NCBI RefSeq assembly: GCF_022647505.1
Contig: NZ_CP071409.1
Span: forward strand, 3,410,001 to 3,474,000
Direction: 5' to 3'
DNA length: 64,000 nucleotides
From: [Pantoea] beijingensis
GTDB lineage: Bacteria > Pseudomonadota > Gammaproteobacteria > Enterobacterales > Enterobacteriaceae
Part shown: positions 46,412 to 58,532 of the stretch, piece by piece
Layout of the letters: each line of letters starts with the position of its first letter
Position numbering within the stretch: position 1 is the first letter of the stretch
Program-made: the position numbers and the translations under genes
The notes under the pieces: generated by a model
Told to the model about the DNA's origin: nothing
The model's input: the letters and a program-made list of their open reading frames with translations, nothing else
Database searches by the model: none

Positions 46412-47887
46412 TTACTTCGCCGCCGCGGGCCATTGATCTAAAGTAATACCGCGTTGGATCGCATTTTCACTGAAGTCTTTCAGTAATGCGTTAACGTCTG
46501 GATCAATGTATTCAGCGTTATCGTGGTCGACTATTACCACGCTATTTTCCGGGATCTCGCCCAGTAAGCGCTGTAACCGCAGATTATGCATAAACGTCAG
46601 GTTCTGCTGGAAACGCAATACGTAGTGATCGTCATAGCGTGTCAGCTGAAACGCATTACGGTGGCTTTTATAGATGCTATAGATGATCTGCGTGGCAATT
46701 CCCAGACCAATCCCCGCCAGCATGCCAAAAGCAATGATGCCGATAATAGTGGTCAGGAAAGGAACCGATTGCTGAGCACCAAGGCGGATCTGATCGATAA
46801 ACAACCGAGGGGTTGCCAGCTTATAACCGGTATAGAGTAGCACCGCTGCCAGGCTCGCCAGCGGTATCGCATTAAGTAAGTCGCTGAAATAAAGGCCGCA
46901 GACTAATAGCAACACACCATGAATCATGACTGATACTTTACTTTGTGCTCCCACGCTGACGTTAACAGAGCTTCGCACGATCACCGCGGTCACGGGTAAC
47001 CCTCCCAGCAAACCTGCCAGCATGTTGCCCACGCCTTGCGCACGCATCTCTTTATCCGGAGAGGGCGCAGGAAACTGTGGCCGCAATTTTTTTAGCGCTT
47101 CCTGGCTCAGGAGAGTTTCCAGACTCGCCACAAGCGCCAGTGTAATTGCAACCACATATACCGATGGATTACGCCAGGCCTGCCAGTCAGGTCTTTCCAG
47201 TTCCCCCATCACTTCGCTCATATTTTCAAATTCCGGTAATGATATGCGTGGCAAACCGCTAACAAATTCCGGGTAAATACTATCGCCAAAACCGGTCGCC
47301 ATGCTGCCAAACAGTACCGCAATTAACGGGCCAGGGATCCAGTTTAATATTTTAACGCGCTTAACGGTTGGCGTGGTCCAGAACCATAAGATAAACACGC
47401 CCACGACGGCCACAATGATGGCCGATGACGAGAAAGCAAAGTTCCCGTTAAAAAGTGTTGAAAGTTTACTCTCGCCGGCTGCACCCAGCGCTACCGGAAT
47501 TTGCTGCATAATCAATAAAATACCTATCGCAGCCAACATACCTTTTATCACACTGCCGGGAACCAGATTGATAAAGCGTCCGGCACGGACCAGGCCAAAC
47601 ACCAGTTGGAGGGCCCCCGCCAGGATCAGCGCCAACAGAAACGCGGAGAAAGAGCCGAGCGTAGAAATGGCACTGACAACAATGGTTACCAATCCTGCAG
47701 CTGGACCACTCACTGCATAACGTGACGGGCTAAGCGAGGTGACAACCAGCCCCCCAATAACCCCCGTCAATAAACCAACAAACGGCGGTAATCCACTGGC
47801 TTGGGCGATACCAAGACATAACGGTAGCGCCACAAGGAACACGACCAAACCGGCAGGAATATCCTGACGCAATGTTTTCAGATTCAT
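46412..47887 (-). CDS. SulP-family anion transporter, probable bicarbonate
   Basis: A 491-residue membrane protein of the SLC26/SulP family. It has about 12 segments, and the N-terminal DIPAGLVVFLVALPLCLGIA and SRYAVSGPAAGLVTIVVSA are typical. The C-terminal region from about residue 410 looks like a short STAS domain with NSVVIVDHDNAEYID. Its start overlaps the stop of a beta-carbonic anhydrase gene upstream. The pairing points to bicarbonate or carbonate rather than sulfate, which is inference from context. Confidence 0.87.
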   Translation of the reverse strand: MNLKTLRQDIPAGLVVFLVALPLCLGIAQASGLPPFVGLLTGVIGGLVVTSLSPSRYAVSGPAAGLVTIVVSAISTLGSFSAFLLALILAGALQLVFGLVRAGRFINLVPGSVIKGMLAAIGILLIMQQIPVALGAAGESKLSTLFNGNFAFSSSAIIVAVVGVFILWFWTTPTVKRVKILNWIPGPLIAVLFGSMATGFGDSIYPEFVSGLPRISLPEFENMSEVMGELERPDWQAWRNPSVYVVAITLALVASLETLLSQEALKKLRPQFPAPSPDKEMRAQGVGNMLAGLLGGLPVTAVIVRSSVNVSVGAQSKVSVMIHGVLLLVCGLYFSDLLNAIPLASLAAVLLYTGYKLATPRLFIDQIRLGAQQSVPFLTTIIGIIAFGMLAGIGLGIATQIIYSIYKSHRNAFQLTRYDDHYVLRFQQNLTFMHNLRLQRLLGEIPENSVVIVDHDNAEYIDPDVNALLKDFSENAIQRGITLDQWPAAAK

Positions 47888-48513
47888 GGTGCAGGTTCCT
47901 CCGCCGATTGTTGAATTAATGCTTTAAGATGTCCCGACTGTAAATCATAGACACAACCAAATACTTCCAGCACGCGCCCTTCGCGCCAGGCGTTCACCAC
48001 TGGTGCCGTACTGATAAGCGCGGCAAACTGCGCAAAAACATTGGCTTCAACCAGCCGGTCATGACGTTCATTTTCATCCTCATCTGCGGCATTAAACACC
48101 GACAGGCCCGAGGATAACGATTGCCTTAATTGCGCAATACGGCGAGCCAGCGGCGAGTCTTCAGTCACCAGTGGGCTGTCCAGCCGCGCAGTGGCAGCTC
48201 GAACGCCACCGCAACCATAATGACCACATAAAACAATGCGTGAAACGTTGAGGTACTCCAGCGCGTACTGCAATACGCTCATAAAATTATCATCCGTTGC
48301 GATCACCATATTGGCAATATTACGGTGCACAAACAGCTCCCCCGGATGTGCACCGGTTAACACTTCTGCCGGGACCCGGCTGTCGGAACAGCCAATCCAT
48401 AATGAATGCGGCTTCTGTTGATGCAGATCTTTATCAAAATATTGCGGGTTACGTTGGCGACGCTGTAATGCCCAACTACGGTTCCTGGCTAACAGTGATT
48501 TTAATGTCGTCAA
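47884..48513 (-). CDS. Beta-class carbonic anhydrase
   Basis: Zinc enzyme interconverting CO2 and bicarbonate. It has 209 residues from the chosen TTG (48513), with an AAGAGA upstream. The ATG at 48579 would add 22 residues that do not look like the family, so it is less likely. Zinc ligands and the Asp-Arg pair are in WIGCSDSRVPAE, then FVHRNIANMV and CGHYGCGGVRAA. It is related to E. coli Can/CynT. It is cotranscribed with the SulP gene, with a 4-base overlap. Confidence 0.88.
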   Translation of the reverse strand: MTTLKSLLARNRSWALQRRQRNPQYFDKDLHQQKPHSLWIGCSDSRVPAEVLTGAHPGELFVHRNIANMVIATDDNFMSVLQYALEYLNVSRIVLCGHYGCGGVRAATARLDSPLVTEDSPLARRIAQLRQSLSSGLSVFNAADEDENERHDRLVEANVFAQFAALISTAPVVNAWREGRVLEVFGCVYDLQSGHLKALIQQSAEEPAP

Positions 48514-49787
48514 AATATTCGTCTCTTTTCGGGAATAAACAGCTTTTATCCGGACAGCGGATAAACCGCCTCTATTCAAAATTGAAAGTACAGACTAACA
48601 GTAGAAGCTTCTTCGCGAGGACACGTTCTAACACTTTAGATGAATTTATATAACCAGGATTAATCCTATAAGTTATTTTAAAATAAAAATGTAATTTTTT
48701 TAAAATTAATTGTATTTTTTCAGTAAATTAATAATTCTTCACTTGCCATTAAAAAAATGAATAACACCGCCAGCTCCCTTTCAAAGCAAACCCAACAAAA
48801 CCATTTAAAATCATTTACATAAAAATAAAACTTCGTCTGAAAGACATGTCAGATATTCCCAACAACCATCCCTGGCCAGCATAAAAAATGACGTAATTAA
48901 ATACGCATTTACGTTGCAGGCAGTGATCGCTGGCATCAGTAATAATGATTAAGAATAAGGAGAAATACACAAAACCAACTGTAGTTATCGTAATGATTGC
49001 TAGCAACCAGTCAGGAACCCATAAAAGGAAACAAAAATATGGAAGAATTTATGGTGCACTTTTCGGATAAAAAGAAAAATAAAATAGAGATGATATGGTG
49101 AAATATTAATATATTAATCTGCCTTTATTACCAGTTTCAGATTAAATAATAAGTTATTACCAGGCGGAACCTGTTGTCTCCGGAAATTTGGCGATGACAT
49201 AACCTCACCACCAACCAAATCCGGCCTCTCTCATTGATTGCACCGATAAGTGGAAACTGTCGATGATCCAAAGGCAGAGAAGCCATAATGCGGACACGTT
49301 GTGAACGGCAGCAGTTTGCATATAAAACAAACGTGTCACATCAACCGGCACCGCCAAACATGTTCAATCGTTCAGAAGATTTCGCCTGCTGATAGCCACA
49401 TTAACGACATTGCTATGCTGAGGTTGTTGATCATAAGTGAGAAACTCCGGGTGAACCGACAGGCTCTCTTCAAGCATGAGGCAGGGCGACATACAGATAA
49501 GATTTGCGATAAATCTTATTGCCTTTGCATTACTCTTCTTTTTGTTTCATTTTATGAAATAGTAAAAAGACAATATGTAAAATTTATTTATCAAACCCAT
49601 ATCTTAACCAATAAAAAAACACAAGATAAAAAACCATTAAAAACAACAAAAAAACGTGAATCAAAGCACACTTCCTTCAATGATTGCTGCAAGTTATTCC
49701 ATGGATAGGTGTAATTAACTATGTTTTAAGTGTGGTTTTCCTTATATATGGCAATCCTACAAGTTGAAAGGAATAACAGGATATAAC
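48514..49787. other. AT-rich intergenic region upstream of the catalase-peroxidase gene
   Basis: About 1.27 kb, very AT-rich. It should contain the promoters of the carbonic anhydrase (minus) and katG/katP (plus) genes. The open frames here (48815-49006 minus, 49301-49708 plus) lack family features and good ribosome binding sites. I see no clear OxyR site by eye. Confidence 0.45.
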
Positions 49788-52001
49788 ATGTTTAAGAAAA
49801 TACTCCCGCTCTTAATCACACTGGCAATGACCAATGGAATGTCTGCGGCATGGGCCGATGAGAAATCACCCTCAACAAACTTTTACCAACCCAATACACT
49901 GGATCTCTCCCCCCTTCGTTTACACAGTGCAGAATCAAATCCTTATGGCAGTGACTTTAACTATGCAAAAGAATTCAACTCGCTGGATTTAGCAGCGGTT
50001 AAAAAAGATATACAGGCCGTACTGACGACCTCGCAAGATTGGTGGCCTGCAGATTACGGTAATTATGGCCCGTTCTTTATTCGTATGGCATGGCATGGCG
50101 CAGGGACTTATCGAACCTATGACGGCCGGGGCGGTGCATCTGGCGGACAACAACGATTTGAGCCACTTAACAGCTGGCCTGATAACGTTAACCTTGATAA
50201 GGCTCGCAGGTTACTATTGCCGATCAAAATGAAATATGGCGCGCAGATATCATGGGGAGACCTGATGGTGCTGACCGGTAACGTTGCGCTTGAATCCATG
50301 GGATTTAAAACACTGGGCTTTGCCGGTGGACGCGAAGACGACTGGCAGTCTGATTTAGTTTACTGGGGCGCGGGGAATAAAATTCTCTCCAGCAACCGTG
50401 ATAAAAATGGCCATCTCCCGAAACCGCTAGCGGCCACCCAGCGGGGACTTATTTATGTTAATCCGGAAGGCCCGAATGGAAAACCGGACCCACTTGCTTC
50501 TGCGAAAGATATCCGGGAAGCCTTTGGAAGAATGGCCATGGATGATGAAGAAACCGTCGCATTAATTGCCGGAGGACACACATTTGGTAAAGCACATGGT
50601 GCAGCTTCCCCTGAAAAATGCGTAGGTCCGGCACCTGACGGCGCGGCAATTGAAGACCAGGGATTAGGCTGGAAAAATAAGTGCGGAACGGGTAACGGAA
50701 AAGACACTATCGGAAGTGGACTGGAAGGGGCATGGACAAGTTCTCCAACGCATTTTACCCTACAGTATCTGAACAACTTATATAAATATGACTGGGTGCT
50801 CAATAAGAGTCCTGCTGGCGCATGGCAATGGGTTCCCAAAAATGCCAAAAATGTCGTACCGGATGCACATGACCCTTCAGAACTGCATCCGCTCATGATG
50901 TTTACCACCGATATCGCATTGAAAGTTGACCCTGAATATAAGAAAGTCACCACGCGTTTTCTTGATAATCCAGAAGAGTTCGAGCTGGCATTTGCCAGGG
51001 CCTGGTTCAAACTAACGCATCGTGATATGGGGCCGAAAGCTCGCTACCTTGGCAATGAAATTCCGAAAGATAACTTTATCTGGCAGGATCCTATCCCGGC
51101 GGCGGATTATAAAACCATTGAAAGTGCCGATATCACCACCCTCAAAGAGACGATTTTAAAAGCAGGTCTCTCTGATTCAGATCTGATCAGAACGGCCTGG
51201 GCTTCAGCCTCTTCATTCCGGGTTACGGATTACAGAGGCGGCGATAACGGGGCCCGTATTCGTTTATTACCGCAGAAAAATTGGGAAGTAAACGACCCGG
51301 CAAAACTGGATAGCATTCTGACGTCGTTAGCGGATATCCAGAACGGCTTTAATAAAGACCGTACTGATGGGAAAAAGGTTTCTCTCTCCGACCTGATTGT
51401 TCTGGCCGGAAATACGGCAGTCGAAGATGCAGCCAAAAAAGCCGGATATACAATTACCCTGCCCTTTACGCCAGGCCGGACAGATGCCGCACAGAGTGAT
51501 ACCGATATAGAATCTTTCGGCGCGCTGGAACCCGTAGCTGATGGTTTCAGAAACTACTATGCGAAGGATAAAAATACCGTATCGCCTGTCGAAGCGCTCA
51601 TTGATAAGTCCGGTAAGCTTGATTTGACCGTTCCGGAAATGACCGTACTGCTTGGTGGGCTTCGCGTGTTGGATGCCAATACCGGAGGCGCGAAAGAGGG
51701 GGTCCTGACGGCTACGCCAGGACAGCTTAACAACAGTTTCTTTGTTAATCTGCTGGATATGTCAACCCGCTGGTCCGCATCGCCCAAATCTGCCGGGCTA
51801 TATGACGGCGTTGAGCGCAAGTCGGGGCAACACAAATGGACAGCCAGTTCCGTTGATTTAATCTTCGGGTCCAACCCTGAGTTACGTGCCGTTGCTGAAG
51901 TCTATGCGTCGGATGATGCAAAAGAGAAGTTTGTTAATGACTTTGCGAAAGCATGGACGAAGGTCATGAACCTTGACCGTTTCGATCTGAAAAAAGGGTA
52001 A
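49788..52001 (+). CDS. katP: Exported catalase-peroxidase (KatG family, KatP-like)
   Basis: Bifunctional heme catalase-peroxidase of 737 residues with an N-terminal signal peptide ([20 protein letters not shown], ending near AWA/DEK), so it is probably periplasmic like KatP of enterohaemorrhagic E. coli. It has the distal site [11 protein letters not shown] and proximal heme His in [11 protein letters not shown]. The covalent Met-Tyr-Trp trio is visible as that Trp, the Tyr in GLIYVNPEG and the Met in [12 protein letters not shown] 49788 was chosen because AGGA lies upstream and the signal peptide then begins cleanly. An in-frame start at 49764 exists. It is a single gene with a strong terminator. 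Role: defence against external peroxide, such as the plant oxidative burst. Confidence 0.92.
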   Translation: MFKKILPLLITLAMTNGMSAAWADEKSPSTNFYQPNTLDLSPLRLHSAESNPYGSDFNYAKEFNSLDLAAVKKDIQAVLTTSQDWWPADYGNYGPFFIRMAWHGAGTYRTYDGRGGASGGQQRFEPLNSWPDNVNLDKARRLLLPIKMKYGAQISWGDLMVLTGNVALESMGFKTLGFAGGREDDWQSDLVYWGAGNKILSSNRDKNGHLPKPLAATQRGLIYVNPEGPNGKPDPLASAKDIREAFGRMAMDDEETVALIAGGHTFGKAHGAASPEKCVGPAPDGAAIEDQGLGWKNKCGTGNGKDTIGSGLEGAWTSSPTHFTLQYLNNLYKYDWVLNKSPAGAWQWVPKNAKNVVPDAHDPSELHPLMMFTTDIALKVDPEYKKVTTRFLDNPEEFELAFARAWFKLTHRDMGPKARYLGNEIPKDNFIWQDPIPAADYKTIESADITTLKETILKAGLSDSDLIRTAWASASSFRVTDYRGGDNGARIRLLPQKNWEVNDPAKLDSILTSLADIQNGFNKDRTDGKKVSLSDLIVLAGNTAVEDAAKKAGYTITLPFTPGRTDAAQSDTDIESFGALEPVADGFRNYYAKDKNTVSPVEALIDKSGKLDLTVPEMTVLLGGLRVLDANTGGAKEGVLTATPGQLNNSFFVNLLDMSTRWSASPKSAGLYDGVERKSGQHKWTASSVDLIFGSNPELRAVAEVYASDDAKEKFVNDFAKAWTKVMNLDRFDLKKG

Positions 52002-52012
52002 CAACGTCAATA

Positions 52013-52068
52013 AGGGCCTGGTAAACCAGGCCCTTAATAAAGGGCATGAAATGTTTTCATGCCCTTTA
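52013..52068 (+). terminator. Double hairpin terminator after the catalase-peroxidase gene
   Basis: The first hairpin is AAGGGCCTGG / CCAGGCCCTT with loop TAAA (52013-52036). The second is a 13-base-pair stem AAAGGGCATGAAA / TTTCATGCCCTTT (52040-52068). Together they lie 12 bases after the stop codon. Confidence 0.85.
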
Positions 52069-52196
52069 TGCTCTTAGTCAGTCATAGTGGACAAACACCC
52101 TTACCGCCACTCATGATATAACCTCAAAACCCGTCTTATATTTCAGTTTTAACGCATTAGTGGCGCCATCTTCCGGATAGACATAAGGATAACGCT

Positions 52197-52922
52197 ATGC
52201 AAAATACCTGGCCCGAACACACGCTTTTTTCTCCCCTGCTTACCTCATTGGGATGGGTTGAACATGCGTTTTATCCAGCCGGGCATAATCCCCCCGCCGC
52301 AAGCGCCTATGCCCATCAACGGCATAGCCCTGATATCATTCTGGATCATGAAGCTATTCCGCCAAAGCAACGGGATGCGGACGGCGTAATAGCTCTGAGC
52401 GATCGCCCCGTCGCAATCTATACCGCGGATTGTCTGCCCGTGTTAATTGCAGACGAGCGTCAGCACCATGTTGCTGCCGTGCATGCCGGGTTAAAAGGCG
52501 CGCTTGCCGGAGTGTTACTCACGGCGGTCAGCCGTCTGATTGAGCAGGGCGCGATACCAAATAGCCTGTACATTGCCATCGGCCCTGCCATTGGCCCCTG
52601 CTGCTATGAGCTGGGAAGTGAGGTATTGGGTGAGATACAGCGAAACCCGCTGCTGCATCACACGCCGCTGTGGCAACGTAAACAGCCCGTCAATCCTGAC
52701 GCCATCCGCCCTCAGGCACAGGCTACGCGCGACAGCGTATGGTTTGATTTACCTGCTCTGGCCCAACAGATGCTGCAACAACTGGGCGTACCGGCGACTC
52801 AAATCGACCGGGTACCGGTCTGTACCTATTGCACAGCAGAAGCGAACTCCAGCTATCGCCGGAACACCCATTTTTCACAGGGCTACCGGCAGCGTTTTTC
52901 CTGGATCCGGCGGCGCGATTAA
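52197..52922 (+). CDS. YfiH/PgeF-family (laccase-domain) protein
   Basis: A 241-residue protein of the multicopper-polyphenol-oxidase-like/PgeF family, whose E. coli member edits peptidoglycan precursors and whose relatives act on purine nucleosides. Metal-site residues are the Cys in YTADCLPVLIAD and the His in AAVHAGLKGALAGV. Family blocks GPAIGPCCYELGSEV and VPVCTYCTAEANSSYRRN (arginine near the end) are intact. AGGA lies before ATG. It is not in the usual rluD-clpB setting, so it may be a paralogue of the housekeeping copy. Confidence 0.85.
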   Translation: MQNTWPEHTLFSPLLTSLGWVEHAFYPAGHNPPAASAYAHQRHSPDIILDHEAIPPKQRDADGVIALSDRPVAIYTADCLPVLIADERQHHVAAVHAGLKGALAGVLLTAVSRLIEQGAIPNSLYIAIGPAIGPCCYELGSEVLGEIQRNPLLHHTPLWQRKQPVNPDAIRPQAQATRDSVWFDLPALAQQMLQQLGVPATQIDRVPVCTYCTAEANSSYRRNTHFSQGYRQRFSWIRRRD

Positions 52923-52995
52923 TACCGCGCCTGCGTTGATGATGTCCCGCCAGGAACGCAGGGGCGCACAAGGCGGGAGGATCCCGCCGGATAGG

Positions 52996-54315
52996 TCAAT
53001 GAATGATCGCGTTTAATATCAGCACCCCGGCTAAACCCAGTATAGAGATCAGCGTTTCCAGTACCGTCCATGTTTTCAGCGTTTCAACCACGGTTAAATT
53101 AAAGTAGCCTTTAAACAACCAGAAACCCGGATCGTTAACATGTGAAGCGATCACGCTACCGGCACCGACAGCCAGTACCATCAACGCCGGATCGGTATGC
53201 GTTACGGCAATAATTGGCGTGACAATGCCGGCGGTCGTAATCGCCGCTACGGTCGCGGACCCTAGCGCCACACGCAACATTGCAGCAACCGTCCAGCACA
53301 TCAACAAAGGCGACAATGAAGAACCTTTCATCATATTCGCGATATAGTCGCCCACGCCGCTATCTACCAACACCTGTTTAAATGCACCCCCCCCGGCAAT
53401 AATAAAGACAATCATTGCAATAGCGGCAATCGAAGCACCGCACATATCCATGACGTCTTCCATTTTACGTCCGTTACGCAATCCTAGCGTCAGCACGGCA
53501 ATCACGACCGAGATAAACAGCGCAACCGCTGGATTACCCACAAATTCAAAGAACTGACGCAGCGGGTTTGCTTCTGGCAACGTTAACTCGCATACCGCAG
53601 CAACAGCCATCAGGATCACCGGCGTGATCGCCGCAAAAATACTGACCCAAAAACCAGGCATTTCGTGTTCTTCAAAGATTTTTGGATTAAACAGCCCTTC
53701 CGGCGGTTCCCGCTCAAAACTTTTCAGAAACCGTGAGAAAACCGGGCCGGAGATAATGACGGTGGGAATAGTAATAATCAGCCCGTAAAGCAGCGTGGTG
53801 CCAAGGTTTGCGCCAAATATGGTGGCGATCGCCGTTGGGCCGGGATGCGGCGGCAAGAAACAGTGAGTCACCGACAGTGCGGCAACCATCGGCACCCCCA
53901 CGTACAACAGCGGCATCTGTGCTGCGGCAACAATAGTAAACACCAGCGGCAACAGCAGGACAAAACCAACTTCGTAAAACATCGCCAAACCGACAATCAG
54001 CCCGGTTATGACAAGCGCCCACTGCAACCGCTCTTTACCGAATGCTGCTATCAAGGTCGTCGCGACGCGTTGCGCCGCGCCGGTATCGGAGACAAGGCGC
54101 CCGAGCATGGCACCAAACCCCAGGATCATCGCCAGCCCACCCAGCGTTCCGCCAATCCCTTTTTGAATCGAGGCGACTGCTTCAAGCGGCGTCATACCTT
54201 CCGCAATACCTACCAGTGCGGACACCAGCACCAATGCAATAAAACCATTGAGCTTAAATACAATCATCAGGACCAATAATAAAATCACGCCTATCGCAAT
54301 TATTGTAATCGGCAT
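52996..54315 (-). CDS. idnT: IdnT, L-idonate/gluconate permease
   Basis: A 439-residue Gnt-family permease, exactly the E. coli IdnT length. The pattern is conserved: FKLNGFIALVLVSALVGIAE, FYEVGFVLLLPLVFTIVAAA, VTHCFLPPHPGPTAIATIFG, and ASHVNDPGFWLFKGYFNLTV. It brings idonate, gluconate or 5-ketogluconate into the cell for IdnD and IdnO, whose genes lie upstream on the same strand. It is 57 bases after idnO. Confidence 0.9.
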   Translation of the reverse strand: MPITIIAIGVILLLVLMIVFKLNGFIALVLVSALVGIAEGMTPLEAVASIQKGIGGTLGGLAMILGFGAMLGRLVSDTGAAQRVATTLIAAFGKERLQWALVITGLIVGLAMFYEVGFVLLLPLVFTIVAAAQMPLLYVGVPMVAALSVTHCFLPPHPGPTAIATIFGANLGTTLLYGLIITIPTVIISGPVFSRFLKSFEREPPEGLFNPKIFEEHEMPGFWVSIFAAITPVILMAVAAVCELTLPEANPLRQFFEFVGNPAVALFISVVIAVLTLGLRNGRKMEDVMDMCGASIAAIAMIVFIIAGGGAFKQVLVDSGVGDYIANMMKGSSLSPLLMCWTVAAMLRVALGSATVAAITTAGIVTPIIAVTHTDPALMVLAVGAGSVIASHVNDPGFWLFKGYFNLTVVETLKTWTVLETLISILGLAGVLILNAIIH

Positions 54316-54372
54316 ATCAGTTTCCTTATCAGAATCGGTGTGAGATGCAGCTTCAAGTATGGCGGGTAACGC

Positions 54373-55137
54373 CTATACCGCCACGCGCATCCCTCCATCG
54401 ACAAAAAGCAGATGGCCATTTACAAAATCTGCCGCTTTTGACGCGAGAAATACGGCAGCACCAATCAACTCTTCTGGGTTCCCCCAACGTGCTGCCGGGG
54501 TGCGCTTAGTCAGCCATGCGTTAAAGGCTTCATCGTCGACCAGCGCCTGTGTCATTTCCGTTTTGAAATAACCCGGCGCAATGCCGTTGATCTGAATATT
54601 GTGCCGCGCGAGTTCGACACACATTCCACGTGTTAACATGGTAACGGCGCCTTTTGACGCGGCATAAGGCGTAATTGTCTCGCGCCCTAGTTCGCTCTGC
54701 ATCGAGCCAATATTGATAATTTTACCCTGCTGGCGTGGCACCATCCTGCGCGCCACCGCCTGTGAAACCAGAAACACCGCCGTTTGATTCACGGCAATGA
54801 CTTCATTCCACTCTTGTTCAGAGAATTCAAGGAACGGACGGCGACGCTGAATACCAGCGTTGTTCACCAGCACATCAATAGCGCCGATCTGGTTTTCTAT
54901 CTGCTCAATGGCTGCATTCACCTGGGCAGATTGCGTGACATCAAACGCCAGTGCATGGGCGGTGTGCCCCCGCGCGCTTAACTGTGCAGCCGCTCTTTCT
55001 GCACCGGCTTGCGTTGTGGCGTTCAGAATCACTTCGCCCCCCGCCTCAGCCAAACCTTTCGCCAGCAGAAAACCGATGCCCCGTCCGGAACCGGTGATTA
55101 ATACTCGTTTGTTTTCTAAAGAGAAAAGTGTGTTCAT
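54373..55137 (-). CDS. idnO: IdnO, 5-keto-D-gluconate 5-reductase
   Basis: SDR enzyme of 254 residues that converts 5-ketogluconate to D-gluconate. It matches E. coli IdnO in length and wording: ITGSGRGIGFLLAKGLAEAG, NNAGIQRRRPFLEF, EVIAVNQTAVFLVSQAVARR, SMQSELGRETITPYAASKGA (with YAASK), and FVNGHLLFVDGGMRVAV. ATG 55137 was chosen; 55155 would add six extra residues. It lies between idnD and idnT. Confidence 0.93.
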   Translation of the reverse strand: MNTLFSLENKRVLITGSGRGIGFLLAKGLAEAGGEVILNATTQAGAERAAAQLSARGHTAHALAFDVTQSAQVNAAIEQIENQIGAIDVLVNNAGIQRRRPFLEFSEQEWNEVIAVNQTAVFLVSQAVARRMVPRQQGKIINIGSMQSELGRETITPYAASKGAVTMLTRGMCVELARHNIQINGIAPGYFKTEMTQALVDDEAFNAWLTKRTPAARWGNPEELIGAAVFLASKAADFVNGHLLFVDGGMRVAV

Positions 55138-55147
55138 GATCGGTTCC

Positions 55148-56182
55148 TTAATCAAAAATCAACTGAACTTTGGCAGCTTTTTGCTTGTCTCCGGCGAAAA
55201 TGAGCGCCGCATCAATATCATCCAAATGGTACTCAGCGCTGAATAACGGCAGCGGATCCACTGTCCCATGACTCAACCACTCAACGGCAGTGTTAAATTC
55301 TTCAGTAAAGCGAAAAGATCCAACCAAATTTATCTCTTTCGCAATCAGTGTCATGATGGGGAAGTGGGGAATGGTGCCGCCCATACCAACCTGTACCAGC
55401 GTCCCTCTGGCACGGGTGACGTCAAGGCAACGTTGTAACGAAGAGGGGTGGCCAGATGCTTCAAAAGAGACATCAAAGTAGCCTTTTCCTGCCAGATAAG
55501 AACTAAAATCCCCGCTGGCAGCGTCCAGTGTATGCGTTGCGCCCATTTTTTCTGACAGCATCAGTGAACGCGCACTCACATCAGTGCAGATGATCTCATT
55601 CGCGCCTTTAGCTTTCACCGCTGCCGCAATCAGGCAACCAATCGGCCCTACGCCAGAAATAAACACGTTCTTACCGGTGAGATCGCCCGCCTGGTTTGCC
55701 GCATGGATACAGACAGCTAGCGGCTCGGCAAACACCATCACCGAATCATTTGCATCATTCGCAAACGGAATACACTGCGATGTATCAACGATTTTATATT
55801 GAGTAAAACCACCGTCAACGTGTGGAAAATACATGGCGCTACCGAAAAAACGCATGCCAACACACTGGTTTTCTTCATGGTTAAGGCAATATTTGCACTG
55901 CCCGCAAGGTTTGGCAGGGTTAATCGCCACCTTTTGCTGCGGCAGTAACGCCGGATCGTCGCTCTGCACCACATGACCAATAACCTCATGCCCCAGTATC
56001 ATCGGCATTTTGATATCGAAACTGCCCACTTTGCCATGTTGGTAATAGTGCAGATCGGAACCACAAATACCGCCGCGGGTAATGCGCACCAGCGTTCCCT
56101 CTCCCTGATAATTCACCTGCTGGGTGATGACTTTAACGTCTTCTTTACCGTTGATCATGCAGGACTGGGTATTCAAGCTCAT
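55148..56182 (-). CDS. idnD: IdnD, L-idonate 5-dehydrogenase
   Basis: Zinc-dependent medium-chain dehydrogenase of 344 residues that oxidises L-idonate to 5-ketogluconate. The catalytic zinc Cys is in GGICGSDLHYYQHGKVG, and GHEVIGHVVQ follows. The structural zinc lobe CGQCKYCLNHEENQC is intact, then FFGSAMYFPHVDGGFTQYKI and SGVGPIGCLIAAAVKAKGA. It is first in the idnD-O-T operon. The ATG at 56182 agrees with E. coli IdnD; 56197 is an alternative. Upstream are CRP- and GntR-like sites. Confidence 0.94.
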   Translation of the reverse strand: MSLNTQSCMINGKEDVKVITQQVNYQGEGTLVRITRGGICGSDLHYYQHGKVGSFDIKMPMILGHEVIGHVVQSDDPALLPQQKVAINPAKPCGQCKYCLNHEENQCVGMRFFGSAMYFPHVDGGFTQYKIVDTSQCIPFANDANDSVMVFAEPLAVCIHAANQAGDLTGKNVFISGVGPIGCLIAAAVKAKGANEIICTDVSARSLMLSEKMGATHTLDAASGDFSSYLAGKGYFDVSFEASGHPSSLQRCLDVTRARGTLVQVGMGGTIPHFPIMTLIAKEINLVGSFRFTEEFNTAVEWLSHGTVDPLPLFSAEYHLDDIDAALIFAGDKQKAAKVQLIFD

Positions 56183-56241
56183 GTAAACCTCACACATTGT
56201 TCGCTCAGGAGCACATTAACCCGATTTAATGAATGCAATAC

Positions 56242-56257
56242 TGTGAAACAGGTCACT
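56242..56257. promoter_or_regulatory. CRP site upstream of idnD
   Basis: TGTGAAACAGGTCACT has both half-sites of TGTGA-N6-TCACA except for the last base. It sits about 60 bases upstream of the idnD start and 240 upstream of fadH. Confidence 0.75.
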
Positions 56258-56278
56258 TAAAAGGGTGTTACAGAACGC

Positions 56279-56294
56279 ATGTTACGCATAACGT
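56279..56294. promoter_or_regulatory. GntR/IdnR-type operator upstream of idnD
   Basis: ATGTTACGCATAACGT is close to the ATGTTACCGGTAACAT-type palindrome bound by GntR and IdnR. Its position, about 100 bases before idnD, fits control of the idn operon. No regulator gene is in the window. Confidence 0.65.
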
Positions 56295-56376
56295 GACCCC
56301 GCTAGCGCTTACGCAATGTTGTCACGATTTTCCATAAATCGGTGGCAAGGCGATTTGATATCAACACCTGACGTAA

Positions 56377-58515
<2,139 letters not shown>

Positions 58516-58532
58516 CGCGGCCGCCGCCAGGC

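Noticed and set aside
48815..49006. A 63-codon hydrophobic frame on the minus strand
   Set aside because: Isolated in AT-rich DNA, where hydrophobic codons arise by chance. No ribosome binding site or conserved partner.
49301..49708. A 135-codon open frame upstream of the catalase-peroxidase gene
   Set aside because: Composition reflects AT-rich noncoding DNA, there is no recognisable domain and no good ribosome binding site.
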